The notes under the pieces were generated by a model. The model had not been told where the DNA came from and did not search any database. It saw only the letters and a list, made by a program, of their open reading frames with translations. 64,000 bases of DNA, from contig NZ_JACIJD010000002.1 of assembly GCF_014199205.1 (NCBI RefSeq), positions 124,001 through 188,000 on the forward strand, written 5' to 3'. Origin of the DNA: Muricoccus pecuniae. Lineage in GTDB: Bacteria > Pseudomonadota > Alphaproteobacteria > Acetobacterales > Acetobacteraceae. Positions 15,836 to 23,472 of the stretch are shown piece by piece; the first letter of the stretch is position 1, and each line of letters opens with the position of its first letter. The position numbers and the translations under genes are program-made.

Positions 15836-17099
15836 TGGCCGCCATGAGCAGCAGCCCGATCCACCATTCCTGCCACACGCCGTAGCTGAGCATCCCGATC
15901 ACCGCGGCGGCGGCGAGCATCCCCGTCGCGCCCGGCCCGTTCTCCCCGGCGCGCCAGCCCAGGCGCAGCATCAGCGCGGCGGCGAGGAAGGCGCCGACGC
16001 CGCCCAGCTCCAGCCAGATCTGGAGGGGGATGTTGTGCGTGTGCAGCGGCAGCCGCTGCGCTCCGGGGCCGGAGAACCAGCCCCTCGTGGCGGGGGAGGT
16101 GAGGCCGAAGCGGTCGAGGGTGGCGGCATCGAAGGCGTCCCGCCCGCCGGGGACCGTCCGGCTCGCCTCGCCGCCCCAGCCGAGGACGGGGCGCTCCTCG
16201 ACCCGGTCCACGGCCCAGTCCCAGATGAGGATCCGGTGCGCGGCCGAGAGCGGCCTTCCCTCCAGCGGCGGCAGGGCGGGCAGGGCCGCGTGGATCAGCA
16301 GCGGCATGGCGACGAAGGCGGCGGCCAGCGCCACGCCGATGCCCCTTGCCACCCAGCGGCCGAGAAGGGCCGCGCCCCCCATGGCGAGCAGCCCCGCCAC
16401 CGCCGCGATCTTCGCGGACTCCGCCGGCAGCAGGAGGGCCGTGGCCAGCCCGGCGAGGACGAGGGCCAGCCGCGCCGCGCGCGGGACGCGGGGAAGGGCG
16501 AGGACCGCGGGCAGGAGCAGGGCGATGACGGAGACGGCCGGCTTGAGCCCGAAGGCGAGCACCCCCGGGATCGGCCCACCGCCGCGCACCCCGGCCCGCA
16601 GCAGCCCGCCCGTCATCGCGTCGAGAGAGGCGAGGAGGATGCCGGTGCCCAGGCCGATGGCGAGGAGCGGCAGCATGGAGGCCAGCCGCTCCGCCGGTTC
16701 CTCCCGCAGGGCGCGGAGCGCCAGCGCGGCGAGCAGGACGAAGCCCCCGACCGTGAGCGCGGTCGCCGCCGCCCGCCCCGGCGCCTCCGCCCAGGCGGCG
16801 CTGACGAGGCACCAGGCGGGGATCAGCAGGGCGATGGCGAGGGTGGGGCCGGAGGGCCGGGGAAGCCGGCGCCGGACGCGGGCATAGGTGGCCACCGTCC
16901 CGGCGAGGGCGAGCGTCGCCGCCAGCGCGATGCCCCGGTACTGCAGCACCCCGACGACCGGGGCCAGGAGCAGGAGAAGGCCGAACGGCGTTCGCACATC
17001 CTGAAAGAGGCGGCGGAGGGGCACTTGCGTCGGGGAGTCCAGTTCGGGGCGGCGGTTCGGGCGGCCTGTCCGCGTCACCCGCCCGGCTACCCCCACCAC
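15777..17099 (-). CDS. O-antigen ligase/polymerase-like membrane protein (Wzy_C type)
   Basis: A 440-residue polytopic membrane protein with about ten to twelve hydrophobic segments. The large periplasmic loop near residues 280-350 has the family phrase RILIWDWAVDRVEERPVLGWG and ends in LPLHTHNIPLQIWLELGGVGAF, where the H-x-HN is typical of O-antigen ligases and polymerases (Wzy_C/WaaL). It would join or polymerise lipid-linked oligosaccharides on the periplasmic side. It is convergent with and overlaps the GT4 gene by 59 bases. The start at 17099 gives a long, Arg/Pro-rich cytoplasmic lead before the first membrane segment; a later start cannot be excluded. Confidence 0.85.
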   Translation of the reverse strand: MVGVAGRVTRTGRPNRRPELDSPTQVPLRRLFQDVRTPFGLLLLLAPVVGVLQYRGIALAATLALAGTVATYARVRRRLPRPSGPTLAIALLIPAWCLVSAAWAEAPGRAAATALTVGGFVLLAALALRALREEPAERLASMLPLLAIGLGTGILLASLDAMTGGLLRAGVRGGGPIPGVLAFGLKPAVSVIALLLPAVLALPRVPRAARLALVLAGLATALLLPAESAKIAAVAGLLAMGGAALLGRWVARGIGVALAAAFVAMPLLIHAALPALPPLEGRPLSAAHRILIWDWAVDRVEERPVLGWGGEASRTVPGGRDAFDAATLDRFGLTSPATRGWFSGPGAQRLPLHTHNIPLQIWLELGGVGAFLAAALMLRLGWRAGENGPGATGMLAAAAVIGMLSYGVWQEWWIGLLLMAAIIGELLGVLHRGRAAPPAG

Positions 17100-17500
17100 T
17101 CGCCCAGGCGCCGGGTCCTGGCAAGCCGCGCCCCGGGGATGGATCCCGGGAATAGACGCTGGGGATGGGCCTTGGGGATGAGCCCCGGGGATGGGAGAGG
17201 ATGCGCCGATGTGCGAGATGAGGGCGGCGCGCGGGTGCGCCGGCCGGCCCTCCGGGGCCGGGCACGCTTCCCGCCGCGCCGGCCGGCGGTGAGCCGGGCC
17301 GCCCTCCCCAGCACGAGGACGATGCCCTGAGAGAGGCGCAGATCATGGCCGGGGCACCGGCGGGCGGGACCGGCGGCGGTTCCGCGAGCCGCCGGGTCGT
17401 GGGCGGGGCGGGGGGCGCCATCTCCGGGCGGCGGCACGCCACGGGGCCGGTCCGGCGCCCGCCGCTGCCCAATCCCCGCTCCGTGGGCGGGCGCTAGCCC
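17100..17500. other. Gene-free 400-base stretch with a short tandem array
   Basis: Between the divergent O-antigen-ligase-like and asparagine-synthase-like genes I find no convincing gene. Open frames here are long only because stop codons are rare at this GC content; none has a family match or a good ribosome site. The left part contains the 13-base tandem array described separately. Promoters for both flanking genes must lie here, but I could not pick one out. Confidence 0.5.
17135..17199. repeat. Tandem array of five 13-base units (GGGGATG core)
   Basis: Five consecutive 13-base units begin at 17135, 17148, 17161, 17174 and 17187. Four begin with GGGGATG; the second is the decayed GGGAATA. 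The last six bases of each unit vary (GATCCC, GACGCT, GGCCTT, AGCCCC, GGAGAG). The exact 13-base spacing is what marks it as a tandem array and not chance GC-rich sequence. It lies between divergent glycan genes. Confidence 0.7.
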
Positions 17501-19258
17501 ATGTCCGGCATCGCGGGCATCGCCCTCGCCTCCGGCCGGCTGCCCGATCTCGGCGTGCTGGACCGCATGACGCGCGCCCTCGCCCATCGCGGGCCGGACG
17601 GGCGGGGGCATCACGTCTCCGGCCCCGTCGCGCTCTCCCATACCCGGCTCGCGGTCATCGACCCCGCCGGGGGCGACCAGCCGCTCTTCGCCGGGCCGGC
17701 GGCGCTCATCGCCAATGGCGGTATCCTCAACGACCTGGATCTCAGGGAGGCGAACGCGCTCGCCTGCAGCACGGGCTCGGACTGCGAGCCGCCGCTTCAT
17801 CTCTGGCGTCGCGACGGGCTGCGCTTCGCCGACCATCTGCGCGGCATGTACGCCATCGCCATCCATGACCGCGCGGCGCGGCGCGTGGTGCTGGCGCGCG
17901 ATCCTTTCGGAATCAAGCCGCTCTACCTCGCCCAGATCGAGGGCGGCGTCGCCTTCGCCAGCGAGCCCTCGGCCATCCTCGCCACCGGCCTCGTGCGGCC
18001 CCGTATCCGGGCCGAGGCGCGGGATGAGCTGCTGCAACTCCGGTTCACCACGGGGGCCGAGACGATCTTCGAGGGCATCCGCCGGCTCCTCCCCGGGGAG
18101 ACGCTGGTGCTCGGCAACGGCGCCGTGCTGGAGCGCGCGCGGCGCGAGGCCCTGCCCGAGGGCGGGCCGGAGCCGATCACCGAGGATGCGGCGCTGGATC
18201 GCTTCGGCGCCGCCTTCCGCGAGAGCGTGGCGCTGCACCAGCGCAGCGACCTGCCCCTCGGCCTGCTCCTCTCCGGGGGCACGGAAAGCGCGGCGGTGCT
18301 GGCGATGATGGCGCGGCTGAGCACCCGCCCGGTGCTCGCCTATACCGCGGGCTTCGACATCCCCGGCGCTTCCGACGAGCGCGAGCGCGCGGCCCGTGCC
18401 GCCCGGGCCGCCGGGGCCCGGCACGAGAGGGTCGGCGTGACGGAGGCCGAGCTCTGGCGCCACCTGCCGGAGATCGTCGCCTGCATGGACGATCCCGCCG
18501 CCAACCCCGGCATCGTCACCACCTGGTTCCTCGCCCGCCGCGCGCGGGAGGAGGTGACGGTGCTGCTCTCGGGCGAGGGCGGGGACGAGCTGCTGGCCGG
18601 CTACGGCCGCCACCGCGCGGCGATGCGCCCCTGGTGGCTGGGGGGCAAGGCAATGCGCGCCCACGGCGCCTTCGACCGGCTGAATGTCCTGCGCGAGGCT
18701 CCCCGCGCCTGGCGGGACGGCGTCGCCGCCGTCGAGGCCGCCGCCCTCACCGGGGGTCGCACGCGGCTCCAGGCTGCGCAGGCGCTGGACATCGCGGACT
18801 CGCTGCCCAACGACCTCCTGGCGAAGCTCGACCGCTGCCTCATGGCCCATGGGGTGGAGGGCCGCACCCCCTTCCTCGACGAGGCCGTGGCCCGCGCCTG
18901 CTGGCGCCTGCCGGATTCGATGAAGGTTCGGAACGGGCGCGGCAAGTGGCTGCTGCGGCAGTGGCTGGCGCGCGAGTTCCCGGCCTGCGAGCCCTTCGCG
19001 CGGAAGCAGGGCTCCGCCGTGCCCCTGGGCGCCTGGATCGCCTCCACCGCCGATCGGCTCGCGCCGCTGGTGGCCGCGCAGCCCGGGGTGGCGGAGATCG
19101 CCCGGCCCGACCGCATCCTGCCGCTCTTCCGCGCCGCCGGAGGCAAGCGCGAGGGCTTCGCCGCCTGGAACCTGCTCTTCTGGGCGCTGTGGCACGGCCG
19201 CCATGTGGAGGGGCGGCGCATGGAGGGCGACGTGTTCGAGGCGCTCTCCGCACGGTGA
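17501..19258 (+). CDS. Asparagine-synthase-like amidotransferase with altered catalytic motifs
   Basis: A 585-residue protein with the two-domain plan of glutamine-dependent asparagine synthetase (AsnB): an N-terminal Ntn glutaminase domain (to about residue 190) and a C-terminal ATP-pyrophosphatase domain. The N-terminus is MSGIAGIA, so the nucleophile Cys expected at residue 2 is Ser. The pyrophosphate loop, normally SGGxDSS, is SGGTES (residues 258-263). Other signatures remain: HRGPDG, RDPFGIKPLY, GEGGDELLAGYGRH and VEGRTPFLDEAVARA. Relatives in polysaccharide loci amidate uronic acids or other acids. The neighbours (GT9, GT4, Wzy-like) fit this. It may be ammonia-dependent, run a new reaction, or be catalytically dead. 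Confidence 0.85.
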   Translation: MSGIAGIALASGRLPDLGVLDRMTRALAHRGPDGRGHHVSGPVALSHTRLAVIDPAGGDQPLFAGPAALIANGGILNDLDLREANALACSTGSDCEPPLHLWRRDGLRFADHLRGMYAIAIHDRAARRVVLARDPFGIKPLYLAQIEGGVAFASEPSAILATGLVRPRIRAEARDELLQLRFTTGAETIFEGIRRLLPGETLVLGNGAVLERARREALPEGGPEPITEDAALDRFGAAFRESVALHQRSDLPLGLLLSGGTESAAVLAMMARLSTRPVLAYTAGFDIPGASDERERAARAARAAGARHERVGVTEAELWRHLPEIVACMDDPAANPGIVTTWFLARRAREEVTVLLSGEGGDELLAGYGRHRAAMRPWWLGGKAMRAHGAFDRLNVLREAPRAWRDGVAAVEAAALTGGRTRLQAAQALDIADSLPNDLLAKLDRCLMAHGVEGRTPFLDEAVARACWRLPDSMKVRNGRGKWLLRQWLAREFPACEPFARKQGSAVPLGAWIASTADRLAPLVAAQPGVAEIARPDRILPLFRAAGGKREGFAAWNLLFWALWHGRHVEGRRMEGDVFEALSAR

Positions 19259-19317
19259 GCCACGGCGCGCCGAGGGGCGCGGGCCGGATGATTTAGATGC
19301 GGAAGATTCCGTTACTT

Positions 19318-19337
19318 GAAACGCCCGCGCGCGTTTC
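19318..19337. terminator. Possible hairpin terminator after the asparagine-synthase-like gene
   Basis: GAAACGC (19318-19324) and GCGTTTC (19331-19337) form a perfect 7-base stem around the loop CCGCGC, 60 bases after the stop at 19258. No clear T-run follows, so it could equally be an operator for the small gene starting at 19364. Confidence 0.35.
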
Positions 19338-19363
19338 CTGCGTGCTCAACAAGGGGCCGCGCG

Positions 19364-19507
19364 ATGATCAGCGAAGACTGCCTGAATGTCCGTCTCAGCG
19401 ACTACCTGGACCGTCGCCGGGAGCCCAATCCCTCTCCCCCGGAGAGTGCCGCCGAGGCGGCCGAGGAAGACCAGCGCGCGGCCGATCTGGACGCGGAGAA
19501 CCGGTAG
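19364..19507 (+). CDS. Small hypothetical acidic protein
   Basis: A possible 47-residue protein, MISEDCLNVRLSDYLDRRRE..., ending in an acidic, Ala-rich helix-like stretch (ESAAEAAEEDQRAADLDAEN). A TTG 16 codons upstream (19316) would give a 63-residue form. No family is recognised. Its base composition before the start is AT-richer than usual, as in promoter regions, and the sequence ends ten bases before the convergent Bug gene. It could be chance, but the charged composition looks protein-like. Confidence 0.35.
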   Translation: MISEDCLNVRLSDYLDRRREPNPSPPESAAEAAEEDQRAADLDAENR

Positions 19508-19518
19508 AGCCACCAGCC

Positions 19519-20502
19519 CTACTCCACCACGATCCGCCGCTCCCCGATGATGCGGCGCCAGGTGCGGCCGTCGCTCTCCATCAGCGCGGCCAGCTCCTCC
19601 GCTGATCCTGTGACGACATCGGCGCCCTGGGCCGTGAGCCGGGCGCGCAGAACATCGTCGGCCAGCGAGGCCCGGAGCATCGCGTTGAGCTGCCCCACCA
19701 GCGGGGCCGGGGTCGCCGCGGGAGCGTAGAGCCCGTACCAGGTGCTGTAGCGGAAGCCGGGCAGGCCCTGGCTCTCCACCACGGGCAGGGACTGCAGCTC
19801 CGGCACGCGGGTGGGGGCCGTGACGCCGAGCGCCCGGATCTTGCCGTCGGCCAGGATGGGCATCAGCCCGCCCGCGCTCATGAAGGCGGCATGGACGCGG
19901 CCCGTCATCATGTCCGTCAGCATCTGAGAGCCGTCGCGATAGGGGATGTGCACCCCCTCGATCCCCGCGACGGACTGGAACAGCTCCGCGCCGAGATGGG
20001 AGACGCCGCCCGCGCCAGGGGAGGCGAAGTTGATCGCCCCCGGGCGGGCCTTCGCATAGGCGACGAAGGCGCGCACATCGCTGACGGGCAGCCCGCCATG
20101 GATGAGCATGACATGCGGGTTGCCGCTCACCTGCCCGACGGGGGTGACGAGCGCCTCCGTCCCGCGCGCGGCGGCGCTGACGATGGGGTTGACGACGACG
20201 TTGCCCAGGGCCGCGAGGAAGAGGGTGTGCCCGTCCGGCGCCGCCCGCCCCATGGTGCGGAGCGCGACGACGCCCGTGCCGCCCGTCACGTTCTCCACCA
20301 CCACGGGCTGCCCCGCCTCCTGCCCAAAGCGCTGGCCGAGCTCGCGCGCCAGCACGTCCGCGCCCGTCCCCGTGCCGAAGGCGAGGATGAGGCGGATGGG
20401 GCGCGTGGCGAAGGAGGGACCGGCGGCGAGGGCCGGCACGGGAAGCGCGGCGCCGGCCAGCAGGCTGGCACCCAGGGCGCGGCGGGACATGGCTGGACGC
20501 AT
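19519..20502 (-). CDS. Tripartite tricarboxylate transporter-type (Bug) substrate-binding protein
   Basis: A 327-residue periplasmic solute-binding protein of the Bug/TctC family. It starts MRPAMSRRALGASLLAGAAL, a cleavable signal ending near ALAAG, followed by the family opening TRPIRLILAFGTGTGADVLARELGQRF and VENVTGGTGVVALRTM, and later VHIPYRDGSQMLTDMMTGRV. These proteins bind carboxylates between two lobes. GAGAGGAA lies just before the ATG at 20502, deciding that start over one 14 codons earlier. No tctA or tctB membrane genes are nearby, as is common for the expanded Bug families of this lineage, so the cognate permease is elsewhere or the protein has a sensing role. Confidence 0.9.
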   Translation of the reverse strand: MRPAMSRRALGASLLAGAALPVPALAAGPSFATRPIRLILAFGTGTGADVLARELGQRFGQEAGQPVVVENVTGGTGVVALRTMGRAAPDGHTLFLAALGNVVVNPIVSAAARGTEALVTPVGQVSGNPHVMLIHGGLPVSDVRAFVAYAKARPGAINFASPGAGGVSHLGAELFQSVAGIEGVHIPYRDGSQMLTDMMTGRVHAAFMSAGGLMPILADGKIRALGVTAPTRVPELQSLPVVESQGLPGFRYSTWYGLYAPAATPAPLVGQLNAMLRASLADDVLRARLTAQGADVVTGSAEELAALMESDGRTWRRIIGERRIVVE

Positions 20503-20665
20503 CGGTTCCTCTCCCATCCGGGATCCGGCCCGGTTCGGGGGCATCTGAGACCAGCCCGGCCGCGGGGTCCACCGCCCGACCCGCGGCCCCTCCTACTACT
20601 GCACAGGCTTGCCGCCCGACCGGCAACGCGGCTTAGTCGGAGCACAAAGGAAGGGAGAGGACGAC

Positions 20666-22039
20666 ATGGCCGGCCTGCCGATGGGGAGGCGCACCCTGAT
20701 GGGCGCCGCGGCGCTCGCCGCCATCTCCCGCCCCTCCCGTGCCCAGGAAGCCGCCCAAGAGGCAGCCCAGGAGTCAGCGTTGACGCCTATCCTCTTCGTC
20801 CACGGCAATGGCGACCACTCCGCGCTCTGGATGACGACGCTCTGGCGCTTCGAGAGCAATGGCTGGCCGCGCGACCGCCTGCGCGCCCTCGACTTCACCG
20901 ACCCCCTCGCGCGCGACGACGACGCCGTGCCCCAGCCCCTGCGCTCCTCCTCCGAGGATTGCCGGCGGGAGCTGGCGGCGGAGATCGCGGCGCTGCGGGC
21001 GCGCACGGGCGCGGCGCGCGTCGCACTGGTGGGGAACTCGCGCGGCGGCTACCCCATCCGCAACCATGTGCAGCTTCACGGTGGCGGGGCGGAGGTGTCC
21101 CACGCCATCACCTGCGGCACGCCGAACAACGGCATCTACGACTGGGATGCCAACCGCAACCGCGAGTTCAACGCCCGCTCCGACCTGCTGCGGCGGCTGA
21201 ACGGCACGGAGTCCCAGGTGGTGCCGGGCACGGCCTTCCTCACCCTGCGTTCCGACAGCAACGACCTCTACGCCCAGCCCGACGGCCGCCATGCCGGCCG
21301 CCCCGGCGTGCCGACGGGGGTGGGGCATGACAGCCCCGAGCTGCGCGGCGCCACCAACCTCGTCCTCCCCGGGGTGGACCACCGCGAGACGGCCTATTCC
21401 GCCCGCGCCTTCCGCGAGATGTTCCGCTTCGTCGCGGGGCGCGAGCCCGAGCAGCTGGACGTGATGCCGGAGGAGCGGCCGGTGCTGAACGGCCGCGTGA
21501 CCGGCACGCCCGGCGGCGTGCAGACCAACCGCCCCGTCGCCGGCGCCACGGTGGAGGTCTATCGCCTGCATCCCGGCACGGCGGAGCGCATGGGCGGCCC
21601 CATCCATCGGCGCGAGACCGGGGCGGACGGGGTCTGGGGCCCGGTGACGGTGTCGCCGGACTGGCCGCTGGAATTCGTGGTGGCCGCGCCGGGGCACCCG
21701 ATCACCCATTCCTACCGCAACCCCTTCCCCCGCTCCTCCGAGGTGGTGCAGCTCCGCCCGGCCGCGCCGCCCGCCTCGGCGGATGCGGGGGCGGGCGCCG
21801 TGCTGCGCTTCAACCGACCGCGCGGCTATTTCGGCCTCCCGCGGGACGTCGTGCTGCTGGACGGGCGCGAGCCGGCCGGGCTGCCGCGCGGCGTCGCGGC
21901 CGGCGCCACCGCCGTCGCGCGGCTGCCGGCCGAGGGGATCGGGCGCCCGGTGGTGGGCGTGTTCAACGAGGAGCGGGTGGTGGCCCGCGCCTGGCCGCTG
22001 GCCGAGAACCGCATCGCGGTGGCCGAGCTGACCTGGTAG
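20666..22039 (+). CDS. Exported alpha/beta hydrolase (lipase/PHB-depolymerase-like)
   Basis: A 457-residue exported hydrolase. The N-terminus MAGLPMGRRTLMGAAALAAI is a twin-arginine-like signal, followed by a small EAAQEAAQES repeat. The alpha/beta hydrolase core opens with ILFVHGNGDHSALW (oxyanion HG) and has the nucleophile elbow VGNSRGGYPIRN; a later acid/His pair probably includes LPGVDHRETAY. After residue ~270 there are beta-rich segments (GRVTGTPGGVQTNRPVAGATVEVY), like carboxypeptidase-regulatory or binding modules. Polyester or lipid ester hydrolysis outside the cytoplasm is likely; the substrate is unproven. The ATG at 20666 follows GAGAGGACG. Confidence 0.8.
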   Translation: MAGLPMGRRTLMGAAALAAISRPSRAQEAAQEAAQESALTPILFVHGNGDHSALWMTTLWRFESNGWPRDRLRALDFTDPLARDDDAVPQPLRSSSEDCRRELAAEIAALRARTGAARVALVGNSRGGYPIRNHVQLHGGGAEVSHAITCGTPNNGIYDWDANRNREFNARSDLLRRLNGTESQVVPGTAFLTLRSDSNDLYAQPDGRHAGRPGVPTGVGHDSPELRGATNLVLPGVDHRETAYSARAFREMFRFVAGREPEQLDVMPEERPVLNGRVTGTPGGVQTNRPVAGATVEVYRLHPGTAERMGGPIHRRETGADGVWGPVTVSPDWPLEFVVAAPGHPITHSYRNPFPRSSEVVQLRPAAPPASADAGAGAVLRFNRPRGYFGLPRDVVLLDGREPAGLPRGVAAGATAVARLPAEGIGRPVVGVFNEERVVARAWPLAENRIAVAELTW

Positions 22040-22056
22040 CCGCCCGGCGGCGGGCG

Positions 22057-22260
22057 TCAGGCCCGGGCGGCACGCCGGGCGGCGCAGCGGGCGAGGATCG
22101 CGCGCCGCTCGTCATCCCCCGCCCCGGGCCAGGCGGCGATCTCCTCGATGTGCCGGAAGCAGCCCCGGCAGAAGCCCTCCCCGTCCAGGGCGCAGAGCCC
22201 CGTGCAGGGCGAGGAGGGGGCGCCCGGCCCGGCGGGCGCCTGCGCGGCGGGGGTGGTCAA
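22057..22260 (-). CDS. DUF1289 family small protein
   Basis: A 67-residue protein with the DUF1289 cysteine pattern SPCTGLCALDGEGFCRGCFRH, followed by EEIAAWPGAGDDERRAILARC. The four Cys suggest a metal or Fe-S site; function is unknown. The TTG start at 22260 overlaps the stop of the AbrB-family transporter gene (TTGA), so translation is probably coupled. The frame is open far upstream, antisense to and through the dihydroorotase gene, but only this last segment has a family signature. It ends 17 bases from the convergent hydrolase gene. Confidence 0.8.
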   Translation of the reverse strand: MTTPAAQAPAGPGAPSSPCTGLCALDGEGFCRGCFRHIEEIAAWPGAGDDERRAILARCAARRAARA

Positions 22261-23327
22261 CCCGCCTTCCCGCGGTCCAGTCCCCGCGCCAGAGCCCGGG
22301 CGAGCGGCGGCCCGAGCAGCACCACGGCCAGCAGCCGCATGGTCTGCAGCGCCATGACGAAGGACATGTCGGCCTGGCTGGCCGCCCCGATCACCGCGAC
22401 GGAATCGATGCCCCCCGGGCTGATCGCGAGATAGGCCGTCAGCGGGTCCAGCCCGAGCCACCGGACCAGCCCGAGCGACATCAGCCCGCAGAGCCCGATC
22501 AGCAGGAAGATGGAGAGCAGGATCACCGGCAGGGCCGAGGCCGCCCGCGCCAGCACCTGCCGCGTGAAGCCGAGGCCGATGCTGCATCCGATCGCGCCGT
22601 AGACCAGCGCCATCAGCCAGGGCGGCAGCTCCAGCTCGATCAGCCCGGCCGAGTGCAGCGCGGCGCCCGCGACCATGGGTACCAGCAGCGGGCCGGCCGG
22701 GATGCGGCAGCGCTGCCCGATCCAGGCCCCTGCCCCCGCCAGGAGCAGGGCGGTGGCGAAGGGGAGGAGGTGGAGGGCGGGGAACAGCGGCGCGGGCGGC
22801 GGCGGGGGCAGGGAGGCGGTGAAGAAGTGGGAGACCAGCGCCGCCGCCCCTGCGACGAGGACCACGCGGAGATACTGCATCAGCGCCACCATCCGCGCAT
22901 CCGCCCCGAAGGCCTCCGCCATCACCACCATGGCCGAGGCGCCGCCGGGCGCGGTGCCCCAGATGGCGGTGGTTCCCGGCAGCACGCCGAAGCGGCTCAT
23001 CAGCCAGCCCATCAGGTTGCTCACGGCCAGGGTGGAGAGGACGGCGGCGAGGATGAGGGGCCAGTCCGCGGCGAAGGAGTGCAGGATGTCGGGCGTGACC
23101 ACCGTCGCGATAAGGCAGCCCACCAGCGCCTGGGCGGCGATGTAGAACGGGCGCGGCAGGCGCACCGTCATCCCGCCGAGGCTGAGCAGGATGCTCGCCG
23201 CCATCGGGCCGAGGAGCTGGGAGGCGGGCATCCCCACCAGCCGGAAGGCGGTCGCGAGCAGCACCGCGAAGGCCGCGAGCAGGAGCCACTGCGCCGGGGC
23301 CGGCAGCCGCGCGAGGTTGGTCGGCAT
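22257..23327 (-). CDS. AbrB-family membrane protein (putative transporter/regulatory)
   Basis: A 356-residue integral membrane protein of the AbrB family (often misnamed ammonia monooxygenase). Two homologous halves are visible; the N-terminal half has PASQLLGPMAASILLSLGG and TAIWGTAPGGASAMVVMAEAFGADARMVALMQYLR, the C-terminal half PLLVPMVAGAALHSAGL and AYLAISPGGIDSVAVIGAASQADMSFVMALQTMRL. The repeated 'PGG(A/I)xxM/V' and 'VALMQYLR/VMALQTMRL' phrases are diagnostic. About ten membrane spans are expected. The start MPTNLARLPAP at 23327 follows GGAGGATGC; an upstream in-frame start at 23375 is less likely. Substrate is unknown. Confidence 0.87.
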   Translation of the reverse strand: MPTNLARLPAPAQWLLLAAFAVLLATAFRLVGMPASQLLGPMAASILLSLGGMTVRLPRPFYIAAQALVGCLIATVVTPDILHSFAADWPLILAAVLSTLAVSNLMGWLMSRFGVLPGTTAIWGTAPGGASAMVVMAEAFGADARMVALMQYLRVVLVAGAAALVSHFFTASLPPPPPAPLFPALHLLPFATALLLAGAGAWIGQRCRIPAGPLLVPMVAGAALHSAGLIELELPPWLMALVYGAIGCSIGLGFTRQVLARAASALPVILLSIFLLIGLCGLMSLGLVRWLGLDPLTAYLAISPGGIDSVAVIGAASQADMSFVMALQTMRLLAVVLLGPPLARALARGLDRGKAG

Positions 23328-23472
23328 GCCGGTGCATCCTCCGGGGAACTGCGGGTGGGCGGGGCGCAGAGGCACAGGATAGCCATGGGGGAGGGGAGGT
23401 CCAGCCGTGCCCCTCCCGCCATGATCCTCCCTGGGCTATCACCGCGGCCTCCACCGAGGCCGGGGCGACGAC

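Noticed and set aside
17344-17500. A possible short leader or precursor peptide before the asparagine-synthase-like gene (as in lasso-peptide loci)
   Set aside because: The ATG frame at 17344 does not stop before the synthase gene, is Gly/Arg low complexity, and no lasso protease or precursor motif is nearby.
17087-19204. A 705-codon open frame antisense to the asparagine-synthase-like gene
   Set aside because: At this GC content stop codons are rare in all frames; the translation is Arg/Gly/Ala/Pro-rich without any domain, and the sense gene has clear family motifs.
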